A stretch of 46,156 nucleotides of DNA, from assembly GCF_010907035.1 (NCBI RefSeq), contig NZ_QUMK01000046.1, positions 1 through 46,156 on the forward strand, read 5' to 3'. This document shows, piece after piece, positions 1 to 7,710 of this stretch. The notes beneath the pieces were generated by a model, which was not told where the DNA came from, made no database searches, and saw only the letters and a list, made by a program, of their open reading frames with translations. The DNA is from Rhodopseudomonas sp. BR0M22. GTDB taxonomy: Bacteria > Pseudomonadota > Alphaproteobacteria > Rhizobiales > Xanthobacteraceae. The position numbers were made by a program, and so were the translations under genes. Numbering within the stretch: position 1 is the first letter of the stretch; each line of letters opens with the position of its first letter.

Positions 1-37
1 TCCGTGGTCGGCAGCGTCAGATGCGTATAAGAGACAG
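1..37 (+). other. Residual Nextera/Tn5 sequencing adapter
   Basis: Bases 5-37 match the 33-nt Illumina Nextera read-1 adapter at all but two positions (6 and 24). Bases 19-37 are the 19-bp Tn5 mosaic end with one mismatch. The adapter brings an in-frame TAA at 28-30 directly before the fumarase reading frame. This is library-preparation sequence left at a contig end, not genomic DNA or a natural Tn5 copy; no transposase or inverted end follows. Confidence 0.95.
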
Positions 38-882
38 GCTCCGAACTCGGCAACGCGTTCCGCGACGTCGAGATGGAGCAGGAAATCCACAAGATGACGC
101 AGAGCCTCGGCGTCGGGGCGCAGTTCGGCGGCAAGTATTTCTGCCACGACGTTCGCGTCATCCGGCTGCCGCGCCACGGCGCCTCGCTGCCGATCGGCCT
201 CGGCGTGTCATGCTCGGCCGACCGGCAGATGCTCGGCAAGATCACCAAGGACGGCGTTTATCTGGAGGAGCTCGAGCACAATCCGGCGCAGTATCTGCCC
301 GAGGTCGAGCAGGCGCTCGGCGACGAGGTGGTCAAGATCGACCTCAATCAGCCGATGAAGGACATCCTCGCGACGCTGACCAAGTATCCGACCAAGACCC
401 GGCTGTCGCTGACCGGCACCATGATCGTGGCGCGCGACGCCGCCCATGCCAAGCTGCGCGACCGGCTGGAGAAGGGCGAGCCGCTGCCGGATTACTTCAA
501 GAACCACCCGGTATACTACGCCGGCCCGGCCAAGACGCCCGACGGCTACGCCTCCGGCGCGTTCGGCCCGACTACCGCGGGGCGGATGGACTCGTTCGTC
601 GATCAGTTCCAGGCGGCCGGCGGCTCGATGGTGATGGTCGCGAAGGGCAACCGCGCGCCGGCAGTGCGCGAGGCGTGCAAGAAGTACGGCGGCTTCTATC
701 TCGGCTCGATCGGCGGCGCGGCGGCGAACCTCGCCGAGCACTGCATCAAGAAGGTCGAGGTGCTGGAATATCCCGAGCTCGGCATGGAGGCGATCTGGAA
801 GATCGACGTCGTCGACTTCCCGGCCTTCATCATCGTCGACGACAAGGGCAACGACTTCTTCAAAGAACTGAACCTGGGGTGA
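38..882 (+). CDS. Class I fumarate hydratase, C-terminal part (truncated by contig end)
   Basis: This is the C-terminal half of an iron-sulfur class I fumarase (FumA/FumB type), which interconverts fumarate and malate in the TCA cycle. The frame is open from the adapter junction, and the first internal ATG at 73 is not the true start. The family-typical run [18 protein letters not shown] lies near the N-terminus of the visible part and carries substrate-binding Arg/His residues and a cysteine. A second characteristic stretch, SCSADRQ, follows. About 280 residues remain of the roughly 550 usual for the family, so most of the N-terminal catalytic domain, including other cluster cysteines, is missing. 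The loss is an assembly artefact, not a pseudogene. Confidence 0.9.
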
Positions 883-900
883 GCCACCCCGGCCGTGATC

Positions 901-1071
901 TCACTCCTTGACGTCTCGCTTGCGCATTTCACGTTCGATGAAATCGCGCGGCGACGCGGGCGGCTCGCGGTCGTCGGATGCGCCGTCCGGCGGCGTGCGA
1001 GTCAGCTTGTCGATCCGTTCGCGCAGGCGATCCGCGCGCGCAATCATTTCGGGAGTAGGTTTGTCGGCCAT
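901..1071 (-). CDS. Small conserved hypothetical protein (56 aa)
   Basis: A short charged protein beginning MADKPTPEMIARADRLRERI and ending with a basic/acidic tail (ERE, RKRD). It is predicted to be mostly helical and soluble, with no signal peptide. The ATG at 1071 is preceded by GAGG at a suitable distance; an in-frame GTG at 1083 overlaps that ribosome-binding site and is less likely. It converges on the fumarase gene with an 18-bp gap. I recognise no functional family. Confidence 0.6.
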   Translation of the reverse strand: MADKPTPEMIARADRLRERIDKLTRTPPDGASDDREPPASPRDFIEREMRKRDVKE

Positions 1072-1161
1072 AGCGGACCTCACGATCTAATTATGACCAA
1101 TATAGTTTAAGAACTAGCCGCGAAAAGGGCGTTGGACACTGGTCGCCCGGCGCAATCGATG

Positions 1162-2070
1162 TCAGTCCCCGACCAGAATTCGAGGTGCAGCCCTTCGCTG
1201 CGGTGCATCGTCCGGCGACGGTCGAGGCTGCCCGGCCAGTTGGGAAATCTGTTCGCGCCACATTGCCGCCTTGGAATTCGTCGAGCGGCTCACGATCGCC
1301 GCGGTCAGCCCCGCCGCGGCTGCCACGGTGCGGCCTTCAGCGATCACCTTGGCGGTCTCCGCCGACGTCAGCCGATCGATTTGGGAACGCAGGCTTCCGC
1401 TCTTGGCGTCCAGCTTGCCGATGTCTCGGAACTGTGCGGCGCTGCCGCCGAACCAAGTTTCCTGCCACCAGTGGTTGGTGACCGAGTCGACCCAGGAGAG
1501 ATAGCCGCCGCGAAGGACCTGCCTGGGTTCGGTGATCGCCCCGGTGAAGGAGTATCGAACGCCAGGCGCCGCCAGCGGATCGAAAAATCTGGGCGTGTAG
1601 AAGTCCGACACCAGAATGCTATTACATGTGTATGCGAACTCGGCTGCTTCGGACGGATCGCATACCTCTACTAGGAAGCTTACCCGGCCCTGCCCCTGTT
1701 TGGGCGAGTCGCCGGCGATCAGTCGGTCGCCATATGGATCGACCAGCATCTCGAGCGTTTCGTGCGAAGCCGTCAGCGACCAGGTGTCGAGGTCTTGAGA
1801 CGAACTGATCAGCGCGAAAGGCTGGCGGTCATTGTCGAGATGTATGCCAGCCGCCGGATAGCCGATGTCGTCCTTTACGATCAGCGGCCAGTAGCCCAGC
1901 GGGACGTCTTCCAATTTTTCGAACGCGTCGATTGTCGCCGAGACGTTCCAAATCGGCGCGACGTCTCGGCTCGCCTGCTTCTGCAGCGCTGCCGCAACCC
2001 GCATCAGATCGCCGCTGCTGGTTAGCTTTGACTCGGAGACAAGCGCCAAATGTTGAATGATCGTATCCAT
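1162..2070 (-). CDS. Hypothetical protein with an HExxE motif (302 aa)
   Basis: The ATG at 2070 is chosen because GGAG lies just upstream; the frame continues further but without family-like sequence. The protein has no obvious signal peptide. Near residue 120 it contains SHETLEMLVDPYG, an HExxE motif followed by an Asp-Pro. This resembles the SHExxExxTDP signature seen in several secreted bacterial proteins and in plant EXORDIUM-type proteins, where it may bind metal. The C-terminal third is Ala/Thr/Ser rich and helical. It stands alone between two small genes. Metal binding and hydrolytic activity are inferences from the motif only. Confidence 0.65.
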   Translation of the reverse strand: MDTIIQHLALVSESKLTSSGDLMRVAAALQKQASRDVAPIWNVSATIDAFEKLEDVPLGYWPLIVKDDIGYPAAGIHLDNDRQPFALISSSQDLDTWSLTASHETLEMLVDPYGDRLIAGDSPKQGQGRVSFLVEVCDPSEAAEFAYTCNSILVSDFYTPRFFDPLAAPGVRYSFTGAITEPRQVLRGGYLSWVDSVTNHWWQETWFGGSAAQFRDIGKLDAKSGSLRSQIDRLTSAETAKVIAEGRTVAAAAGLTAAIVSRSTNSKAAMWREQISQLAGQPRPSPDDAPQRRAAPRILVGD

Positions 2071-2594
2071 ACAGAGCTCCAATCGATTGCTCGACAACGC
2101 AGCAGCCAGTCGCCGTCGTGCTCCGACGACGCGAAACGTCCAATCTGCCGAATGACGAAAAACGCAAAGCGGCGCTGACTTCGCCGTTAGTGCCATGACC
2201 CAGGTTGTCCGCGGTGAGCTCGCCGAAAAACGGCATCAAATCGTTGGCGGCCGCCGGGCGGAAATAGTTACTAGTCAATATTGTTCTGAAACTACTTATT
2301 GAAGTTGATATTAGTTGTCGTATTCGTGTGGATTGTCAACTGAAAACCAAGTTGCGGTGCAACGCTGATCAGCAGGTGGCGCCGCTCGTGCTAGGCAGTG
2401 CACGGTGGCCTCCGTGCCGCGCCTTGAGGTGCGAACCTCTCCCCGGAGGCGTTCGCTCTTAGCGCCGGGCGTTGGCCCAATCATGGGGAAGACGGTCGCC
2501 GTCGTAAGACGACGACCGTTCAGGAGCACCTCTGAGGCGAGCCGCCTCGGTCGGATGTGGATCGACCCGGACAGAGCCGGAGCCGGTCGGCGCC
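2071..2594. other. Intergenic region without a recognisable gene
   Basis: About 520 bases. The part nearest 2270-2340 is AT-rich and probably holds the promoter of the leftward HExxE gene. The rest is GC-rich with short open frames on both strands that lack a ribosome-binding site and protein-like composition. I see no RNA gene or repeat shared with the rest of the window. Confidence 0.5.
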
Positions 2595-2891
2595 TTACGC
2601 CCGCGCGCCGGTGAACGGGAACGAGCCCATCGGGCCGATGCCCATCTCGCCCGACATGCTGTCGCCGCTCACCTTGCCGGTGTAGCTCAGGGTCAGCGGC
2701 ATCGGGTTGGTGATCGACAGCTTCCAGGCGATGTCGTCGCCGTTCACGGTGCCGTCGAAAATCTCGCCGGCATCGCCGTCGGCGGATTGCGTGCCGGTGA
2801 GCGTGCCGCCGTCGGCCTTCAGCGTCAGGTCGGCCTGCCGCTCGCCCATCGGCGTGCTCATGGTGAGTTTCCAGTTTCCGTCGACTGCCAT
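2595..2891 (-). CDS. Small conserved hypothetical beta-rich protein (98 aa)
   Basis: It begins MAVDGNWKLTMSTPMGERQA, and GGGGAG sits a few bases before the ATG. The pattern is alternating hydrophobic/polar strands with glycine turns (GTLTGTQSADGDAGE, GKVSGDSMSGEMGIG), as in a small beta-barrel or calycin-like fold. There is no signal peptide, so it is probably cytoplasmic. I recall similar proteins annotated as conserved hypothetical in Rhodopseudomonas and Bradyrhizobium. The ligand or role is unknown, and no neighbour suggests a pathway. Confidence 0.75.
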   Translation of the reverse strand: MAVDGNWKLTMSTPMGERQADLTLKADGGTLTGTQSADGDAGEIFDGTVNGDDIAWKLSITNPMPLTLSYTGKVSGDSMSGEMGIGPMGSFPFTGARA

Positions 2892-3147
2892 GTGTTTCTC
2901 CCCTTGGTCCGGCCCTCGTCAGTTCGCCGGGCCGCCCCTCTTAGTATGCTGCGGGAGCGACAAACAAGCCCGAAGCTGCGCCGCCGCTGCGGCCAGGGGC
3001 CGCGATGCTGCGAACGCGTGAATCTGGCGGTGTCCCGCTCCCTCTGTCGCGCATGCAGATACCTGTGGTGCACTGCACACATCGTGCTATTCTGATGCAA
3101 CTTTGGAGGACGCCTCGAGGTTCCCACGGTGACGGTGGAGACCCGAC

Positions 3148-3858
3148 ATGCGTTTGTCATCTTTGTTTGCCGCGGTTGGTGTCGCGGTGCTGTTGACTGG
3201 AGTGATCAGCCCCCCGGCCGCCGCTCAGGTCGAGGTGGTGTCCGAAGCAACTACGACCGGCCTCGACGTTGCGGCGCAGCCTGCGGTTTCGGGGCGGTAT
3301 CTGCTCAGCGCGACCGTCCGTACCGACTACGGCGCCGGCGTCGCCGACGGCCGGATCGTGTTCTATGACCTCTCGACCAGTACGGTCTTGGGCTGGACCG
3401 ATGCCGCAACGCCGAGCCTGACGGTGGATGGTCTGGCGCCGGGCCGGCATCTGCTGCGCGCCGACTATGCCGGCAGCGCCAGCCGCCTGCCGCTGATCGT
3501 GCTGCCGAGCCAGTCGGCCGAGACCGCACTCGACGTGCTCGCCAAGCCGCGGCTGACCCTGTCGTCGTCCGATCTGGCGCCGACATCAGGCGCGGTGGTG
3601 ACCTTGACCGCGGCGGTCACCGGCGCGCACGGCCTGCCCACAGGAACAGTCAGTTTTCGTGATGGCGACCGGGTGATTGCCGCGCATGTGCCGCTCAGTC
3701 AAACCGGGCTTGCCGCGTTCACCACGTCGGCACTCGACAACGGCATCGGAGGGCTCGTGGCGATCTATGAAGGCGACGGCCGCTATGCGCCGGTCTCGGC
3801 GCAGTTCGTGCCAACCGAAGGCAGCGCGATGACGCTGGCTGCGACGCCGCGGATGTAG
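3148..3858 (+). CDS. Secreted protein with Ig-like (Big_3-type) domains
   Basis: A 236-residue protein with a clear Sec signal peptide (MRLSSLFAAVGVAVLLTGVI, cleavage after AAAQ near residue 27). The mature part has two Ig-like beta-sandwich modules. The second, around residues 125-225, carries the repeat signature 'PTSGAVVTLTAAV ... GLPTGTVSFRDGD' typical of bacterial Ig-like domain 3 in surface and adhesin proteins. It is much shorter than most adhesins of this type and has no visible anchor, so it is likely periplasmic or released. It lies alone, converging on the YciB-like gene 15 bp away. Function beyond a binding role is unknown. Confidence 0.8.
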   Translation: MRLSSLFAAVGVAVLLTGVISPPAAAQVEVVSEATTTGLDVAAQPAVSGRYLLSATVRTDYGAGVADGRIVFYDLSTSTVLGWTDAATPSLTVDGLAPGRHLLRADYAGSASRLPLIVLPSQSAETALDVLAKPRLTLSSSDLAPTSGAVVTLTAAVTGAHGLPTGTVSFRDGDRVIAAHVPLSQTGLAAFTTSALDNGIGGLVAIYEGDGRYAPVSAQFVPTEGSAMTLAATPRM

Positions 3859-3873
3859 CGGGAAAAAACGCCG

Positions 3874-4464
3874 TCAGGATTCGGCAGCGACCGGTGCGGT
3901 TGCAGCTGGGGTTGCAACAGCCGCGGCGCGGCGCCGGTGGCGGATCGCCAGCCGGAACACCAGATACTGCCCTGCCACCGCAGCCACCTTGAAGGCCGGC
4001 GCGATCACCATGACGTAGAACGTCCAGATCTTGATGTCGCCGGTCATCGCCGCGGCCACCACCCCGGCGCCGAGCAGCAACATCAGCGCGGCCCATCCAT
4101 AGCCGGCGATCCGCACGTAGTCGGGGATGGTCTCGGCGACGATCGGCGGCACGTAGCGCAGCATCCAGTCGCGGCGCAGCATCAGCAGGCCGACCGCGAT
4201 GTGGCCGACGCTCGGCTTGATCAGCACGAAGCGGGGGTCATTGGTCAGCAGCGTGGCGCCGCCGAGCACCACCACCAGCGCGACGCTGGCATAGGCCATC
4301 AGGTCGAGCCGCTGGCCTTTGAGTTTGGCGTAGATGAACTGCCCGACAGCGCCGAGGACTGCAACGATCGTCGCCAGCGCTACATTGCCGGTCGAGAAAT
4401 ACAGCACCACGAACACGATGGTGGAGAAGAAGTCGCTGCCGATCTTGGCGAACACCGCCTTCAT
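3874..4464 (-). CDS. YciB/IspZ-like inner-membrane protein
   Basis: A 196-residue polytopic membrane protein. The ATG at 4464 (MKAVFAKIGSDFFSTIVFVV) has GGAG upstream. Five or so hydrophobic segments can be seen, with family-like stretches LATIVAVLGAVGQFIYAKLKG and IKPSVGHIAVGLLMLRRDWM, in the position of the KP-containing helix of septation protein A (YciB/IspZ). The C-terminus ends in a basic and Ala/Pro-rich tail (HRRRAAAVATPAATAP). The family is linked to cell-envelope and septation functions. This copy is divergent and not next to the usual partners, so it may be a paralogue. Confidence 0.7.
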   Translation of the reverse strand: MKAVFAKIGSDFFSTIVFVVLYFSTGNVALATIVAVLGAVGQFIYAKLKGQRLDLMAYASVALVVVLGGATLLTNDPRFVLIKPSVGHIAVGLLMLRRDWMLRYVPPIVAETIPDYVRIAGYGWAALMLLLGAGVVAAAMTGDIKIWTFYVMVIAPAFKVAAVAGQYLVFRLAIRHRRRAAAVATPAATAPVAAES

Positions 4465-4750
4465 TGCACGTTTCTCCGCTGGTGCGTCGTCAGATTGTGC
4501 GTTTCTCGGATAGGGAAGTAAACCGCGCGCATCCAGAGGCAAGGGCGCCGGCTTCGATTTTCGACGGTCGTCGGGCCTGTTTGGAACGGTTACAAAGCCA
4601 GGGTGACCGGCCCCCGGAACCGCGATCCGGTGCCCCTGGGCTGGGGAAGGTCCGAGCAATTTCCGCGCAGGCACTGCCCTTTGCGGCGGAATCGTTCTAG
4701 AACGGCGCCTTCGTGTCTCCGTCCTTTAGCCGCGTTCGAATCGAAGAACC

Positions 4751-5482
4751 ATGCCGTTGTTGTCGAATGACCATTACCGCGTTGGCCGCTCCAAAACCGG
4801 GCTAGGCCTGTTCGCCCTCAAGCCGATCAAGAAGGGCGCCAAGATCATCCGGTATTTCGGGCCGCTGCTCGACGCGCACAACAAGAAGCACGACGGCATT
4901 GAGAACAAATACCTGTTCGAGCTGAACAAGCGCTGGACCATCGACGGCTCGGTGCGCAAGAACATCGCCCGCTACATCAATCACGCCTGCAAGCCGAATG
5001 CGGAGTCCGACGTCAATCCGCGCAAGAAGCGCGTGATCATCCGCGCCATCAAGAACATCGAGCCCGGCGAAGAGATCAACTACGATTACGGCACCGATTA
5101 CTTCAAAGCGTATCTGAAGCCGATCGGCTGCAAGTGCGCGTCCTGCGAGAAGAAGCGTAAGAAGAAGGCCGCCGAAGCCAAAGCCGAAAAGGCCAAGCTG
5201 AAGCTGAAGGCCGAACGCAAGGCGCAGGCCGAAGCCGACAAGGCCGCCCGCAAGGCCGCGAAGGCGGCCGGCAAGGCGAAGCCGTCGAAGCCGGAGAAGG
5301 TCGCCAAGTCGAAGGCCCCCAAAGCGGTGAAGGGGAAAACGACGGCGAAGTCCAAGGGCACCGCCAAGGCAGCGAAGACCAAGGTGGTGACCGCGAAGGC
5401 AGCCAAGACCAAAGCGGCGAAGCCGGCGAAGACCACGTCGTCGCGCAAGACGGCTGCTGCGAGCAAATCCAAGGCAGCCTGA
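4751..5482 (+). CDS. SET-domain protein with histone-H1-like Lys/Ala tail
   Basis: A 243-residue protein in two parts. Residues 1-120 form a SET domain (protein-lysine methyltransferase fold): 'SKTGLGLFALKPIKKG' near the start, the SAM-binding NHACKPN at 77-83, and GEEINYDYG at 106-114 with the catalytic-type tyrosine. A post-SET-like cluster CKCASC follows at 127-132. Residues 133-243 are almost entirely Lys, Ala, Pro, Ser and Thr with repeated AAKTK/AKAAK units, like the C-terminal tail of histone H1 and bacterial H1-like proteins, and would bind DNA. The substrate is unknown; automethylation of the tail or methylation of a nucleoid protein are possibilities. It is a single gene with no obvious operon. 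Confidence 0.85.
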   Translation: MPLLSNDHYRVGRSKTGLGLFALKPIKKGAKIIRYFGPLLDAHNKKHDGIENKYLFELNKRWTIDGSVRKNIARYINHACKPNAESDVNPRKKRVIIRAIKNIEPGEEINYDYGTDYFKAYLKPIGCKCASCEKKRKKKAAEAKAEKAKLKLKAERKAQAEADKAARKAAKAAGKAKPSKPEKVAKSKAPKAVKGKTTAKSKGTAKAAKTKVVTAKAAKTKAAKPAKTTSSRKTAAASKSKAA

Positions 5483-5504
5483 TTGTAGCCGCAGCCTCTC
5501 GTCG

Positions 5505-5586
5505 CGTCATTGCGAGGAGGCGGAGCCGACGAAGCAATCCAGATCCGTGCAAGAAGCTGGATTGCTTCGCTTCGCTCGCAATGACG
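5505..5586. repeat. Dispersed palindromic repeat, family A (copy 1)
   Basis: A long imperfect inverted repeat. CGTCATTGCGAGGAG... with GAAGCAATCCAG on the left is mirrored by CTGGATTGCTTCG...CGCAATGACG on the right. It lies between the SET gene and the leftward membrane protein gene. A second copy is at 19214-19300. It would form a strong hairpin in RNA and may act as a transcript end for both flanking genes. Confidence 0.85.
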
Positions 5587-5601
5587 GCGGAAGCTTTGGT
5601 G

Positions 5602-6015
5602 CTAACTGGCCAAGGCTGCATCACTCCGCTTCAGCCCGATGAACTGCAGCTCGGCGAAGATACCGACCGCCGTCGCCTGCAGCAGCACGAAAGCTAGGCC
5701 GAGCGCATTCGGTGCGACTGCGCCGCTGAGCAGCAGTGCGACGCTCGCGAGCGTCCATAGTGCATTCCCGCCGATCACGAACAGCACCAGTGCCCGTGGC
5801 AGCACATTGCGGGTGCCGAGCCAGCCGACCAGGGCGGCGTAACCGATCAGGAACAGTCCGGTCTCCAGCAGCAGCGGCTGCGGCAGGGCGAGCAGGCGCG
5901 AGAGTGTGCCGGCCGCCAAGCTCAGCAGCAGCGCCATCGCGCCGCTGACGACAGCGTCGGCCTGCAGGGCGCGGCGGAGCAGCGTCGAGGGGCGGGTCGT
6001 CGAGGGATGGGGCAT
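5602..6015 (-). CDS. Four-helix integral membrane protein (137 aa)
   Basis: It starts at ATG 6015 behind a perfect AAGGAG. After a short basic N-terminus (HPSTTRPSTLLRRALQADA) it has four hydrophobic segments, at about residues 20-42, 47-67, 75-95 and 100-122. The sequence resembles small four-helix proteins often annotated only as hypothetical membrane proteins. It is divergent from the XRE regulator gene with 135 bp between the starts, an arrangement common for a regulator and its target. Transport or sensing function is unknown. Confidence 0.8.
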   Translation of the reverse strand: MPHPSTTRPSTLLRRALQADAVVSGAMALLLSLAAGTLSRLLALPQPLLLETGLFLIGYAALVGWLGTRNVLPRALVLFVIGGNALWTLASVALLLSGAVAPNALGLAFVLLQATAVGIFAELQFIGLKRSDAALAS

Positions 6016-6150
6016 GGAATATCTCCTTCGGTTGCAGCGATGCTCCGAAGGATGCCGGGATGCGTGACGCAATTCGATTACCTGGCAGGTCAGAAACGCT
6101 TTACCTCGGAGGTCATGGATGCTGTGCGGTGTGCGTGCTAGCTTTCGCGC

Positions 6151-6972
6151 ATGAACACCAATGTGTCTTCGACCACCGCCGCCGCCGGCGCGCAGCCGGT
6201 CCGGGTCGGCGATTACTTGCGGCAGTGGCGGCAGCGCCGCCGGCTCAGTCAGCTCGATCTCGCGCTCGACGCAGAAATCTCGGCGCGGCATTTATCGTTC
6301 GTCGAGACGGGACGTGCCTCGCCGTCGCGCGAGGTGGTGCTGCGGCTGGCCGAGCGGCTCGACGTTCCGCTCCGTGAGCGCAACGTGCTGCTGGTCGCGG
6401 CGGGCTTCGCACCAGCGTTCCCGCAGCGCTCGCTGGATGACCCGGCGCTCGCCTCGGTGCGGGCTGCGGTCGATCAGGTACTTGCCGCGCACGAGCCGAA
6501 CCCGGCGTTGGCGGTCGATCGGCACTGGAACCTGGTGTCTGCCAACCGCATGGTCGCGCCGATGCTCGACGGCGTTGCGCCGTCTCTGCTGGCGCCGCCC
6601 CTCAACGTGCTGCGGCTGTCGTTCCATCCCGAAGGGCTGGCCGTGCGCACCGCCAATCTCGGCGAATGGTGCGCGCATCTGCTCGAGCGGTTGCATCGGC
6701 AGTGCGAGACCAGCGCCGATCCGAAGCTGATCGCGCTGTACGAAGAACTGAAGACCTATCCGGTGCCGGCGCGCGCCGCGCCGATCGCCGCGGATGCGGT
6801 CGCGGTGCCGTTTCGCCTGCAGCTCGGCGACGAGGTGCTGAGCTTCATTTCCACCACCATGGTGTTTGGCACCCCGATCGACGTCACCCTGTCGGAAATC
6901 GCGATCGAGACGTTCTTTCCGGCCGACGCGATCACGGGGACGCGATTGCGCGAGCTCGCCGGGCGCCTCTGA
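6151..6972 (+). CDS. XRE-family transcriptional regulator with MmyB-type ligand domain
   Basis: A 273-residue regulator. The N-terminal helix-turn-helix lies at about residues 18-75 (VGDYLRQWRQRRRLSQLDLA ... ISARHLSFVETGRASPSREV), with the RxxLSQxxLA and SFxExGRxxPS signatures of this group. Residues 100-270 form the MmyB-like C-terminal domain (NPALAVDRHWNLVSANRMVAPML; LRLSFHPEGLA), a PAS-like fold that is thought to bind a small ligand such as a fatty acid. It is transcribed away from the four-helix membrane protein and is followed 72 bp later by a DsbA-family gene. Control of one or both neighbours is inferred from position. Confidence 0.9.
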   Translation: MNTNVSSTTAAAGAQPVRVGDYLRQWRQRRRLSQLDLALDAEISARHLSFVETGRASPSREVVLRLAERLDVPLRERNVLLVAAGFAPAFPQRSLDDPALASVRAAVDQVLAAHEPNPALAVDRHWNLVSANRMVAPMLDGVAPSLLAPPLNVLRLSFHPEGLAVRTANLGEWCAHLLERLHRQCETSADPKLIALYEELKTYPVPARAAPIAADAVAVPFRLQLGDEVLSFISTTMVFGTPIDVTLSEIAIETFFPADAITGTRLRELAGRL

Positions 6973-7044
6973 TCCGTCTTGTCCGGCGTTGCCTGCGCCC
7001 CATCTGTGTGGGACTGTGCGGGCAACGACAACGAGGAGGCGCCG

Positions 7045-7710
7045 ATGAGCACGCTGAAGCCGCTAACGATCGACGTGGTGTCCGATGTGGTCTGCCCCTG
7101 GTGTTACATCGGCAAGAAGCGGATCGAGCAGGCGATCGCGCTGGCGCCGGAGGTGCCGGTCGAGCTGACCTTTCGGCCATTCTTCCTCAATCCCTGGGTG
7201 CCCCGCGAGGGCATCAGCCGTGACGAGTATCTGACCAAGAAGTTCGGCTCGCCCGAGCGCTACAAGGAAATCGCCGGCCGCATCGCCGAGACCGCTGCGC
7301 AGGAGGGGCTCGACTATCTTCCCGAGCGCGTGCAGCGTCAGCCGAATACGATCGACTGCCATCGCCTGATCCATTGGGCGAGCGCGGTCGGCCACGGGCC
7401 GGCGATGAAGCAGCGGCTGATGGAATTGTACTTCCGCGACGGTGGTGATCTCACCGATCCTGAGGTGTTGGTGCAGGCGGCGGCCGAATGCGGCCTCGAT
7501 GCCGCCGACATCCGCGCCCGGCTCGCCACCGATCAGGACGTCGAGGAAGTCTCGGCGCAGGCGCAGGAAGCCGCCGACAAGGGAATCTCCGGTGTGCCGA
7601 CTTACGTGTTCATGCACCAATACGCAGTGTCCGGCGCGCAGGAACCGGCGCTGATCGCCCGTGCTATCCGTAAGCTGTCGGCGGAGCTGAATGCCGAGGC
7701 GGCGGAATAA
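7045..7710 (+). CDS. DsbA-family (FrnE-type) thiol oxidoreductase
   Basis: A 221-residue thioredoxin-fold protein. The ATG at 7045 is preceded by GAGGAG. The active-site CPWC (Cys17 and Cys20, in SDVVCPWCYIGKKR) and the cis-Pro loop GISGVPTYVF are both present, with a helical insertion between them, as in FrnE/polyketide-biosynthesis DsbA-like proteins and 2-hydroxychromene-2-carboxylate isomerase relatives. There is no signal peptide, so it acts in the cytoplasm. Lying just downstream of the XRE gene, it may be co-transcribed. The physiological substrate is not evident. Confidence 0.9.
   Translation: MSTLKPLTIDVVSDVVCPWCYIGKKRIEQAIALAPEVPVELTFRPFFLNPWVPREGISRDEYLTKKFGSPERYKEIAGRIAETAAQEGLDYLPERVQRQPNTIDCHRLIHWASAVGHGPAMKQRLMELYFRDGGDLTDPEVLVQAAAECGLDAADIRARLATDQDVEEVSAQAQEAADKGISGVPTYVFMHQYAVSGAQEPALIARAIRKLSAELNAEAAE

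Noticed and set aside
19-37. Tn5 mosaic end as a natural transposon terminus
   Set aside because: It is continuous with the rest of the Nextera adapter sequence and lies at the contig edge; no transposon genes follow.
2311-2529. Short leftward frame in the 2.1-2.6 kb gap
   Set aside because: No ribosome-binding site, no protein-like pattern, and no neighbour support.
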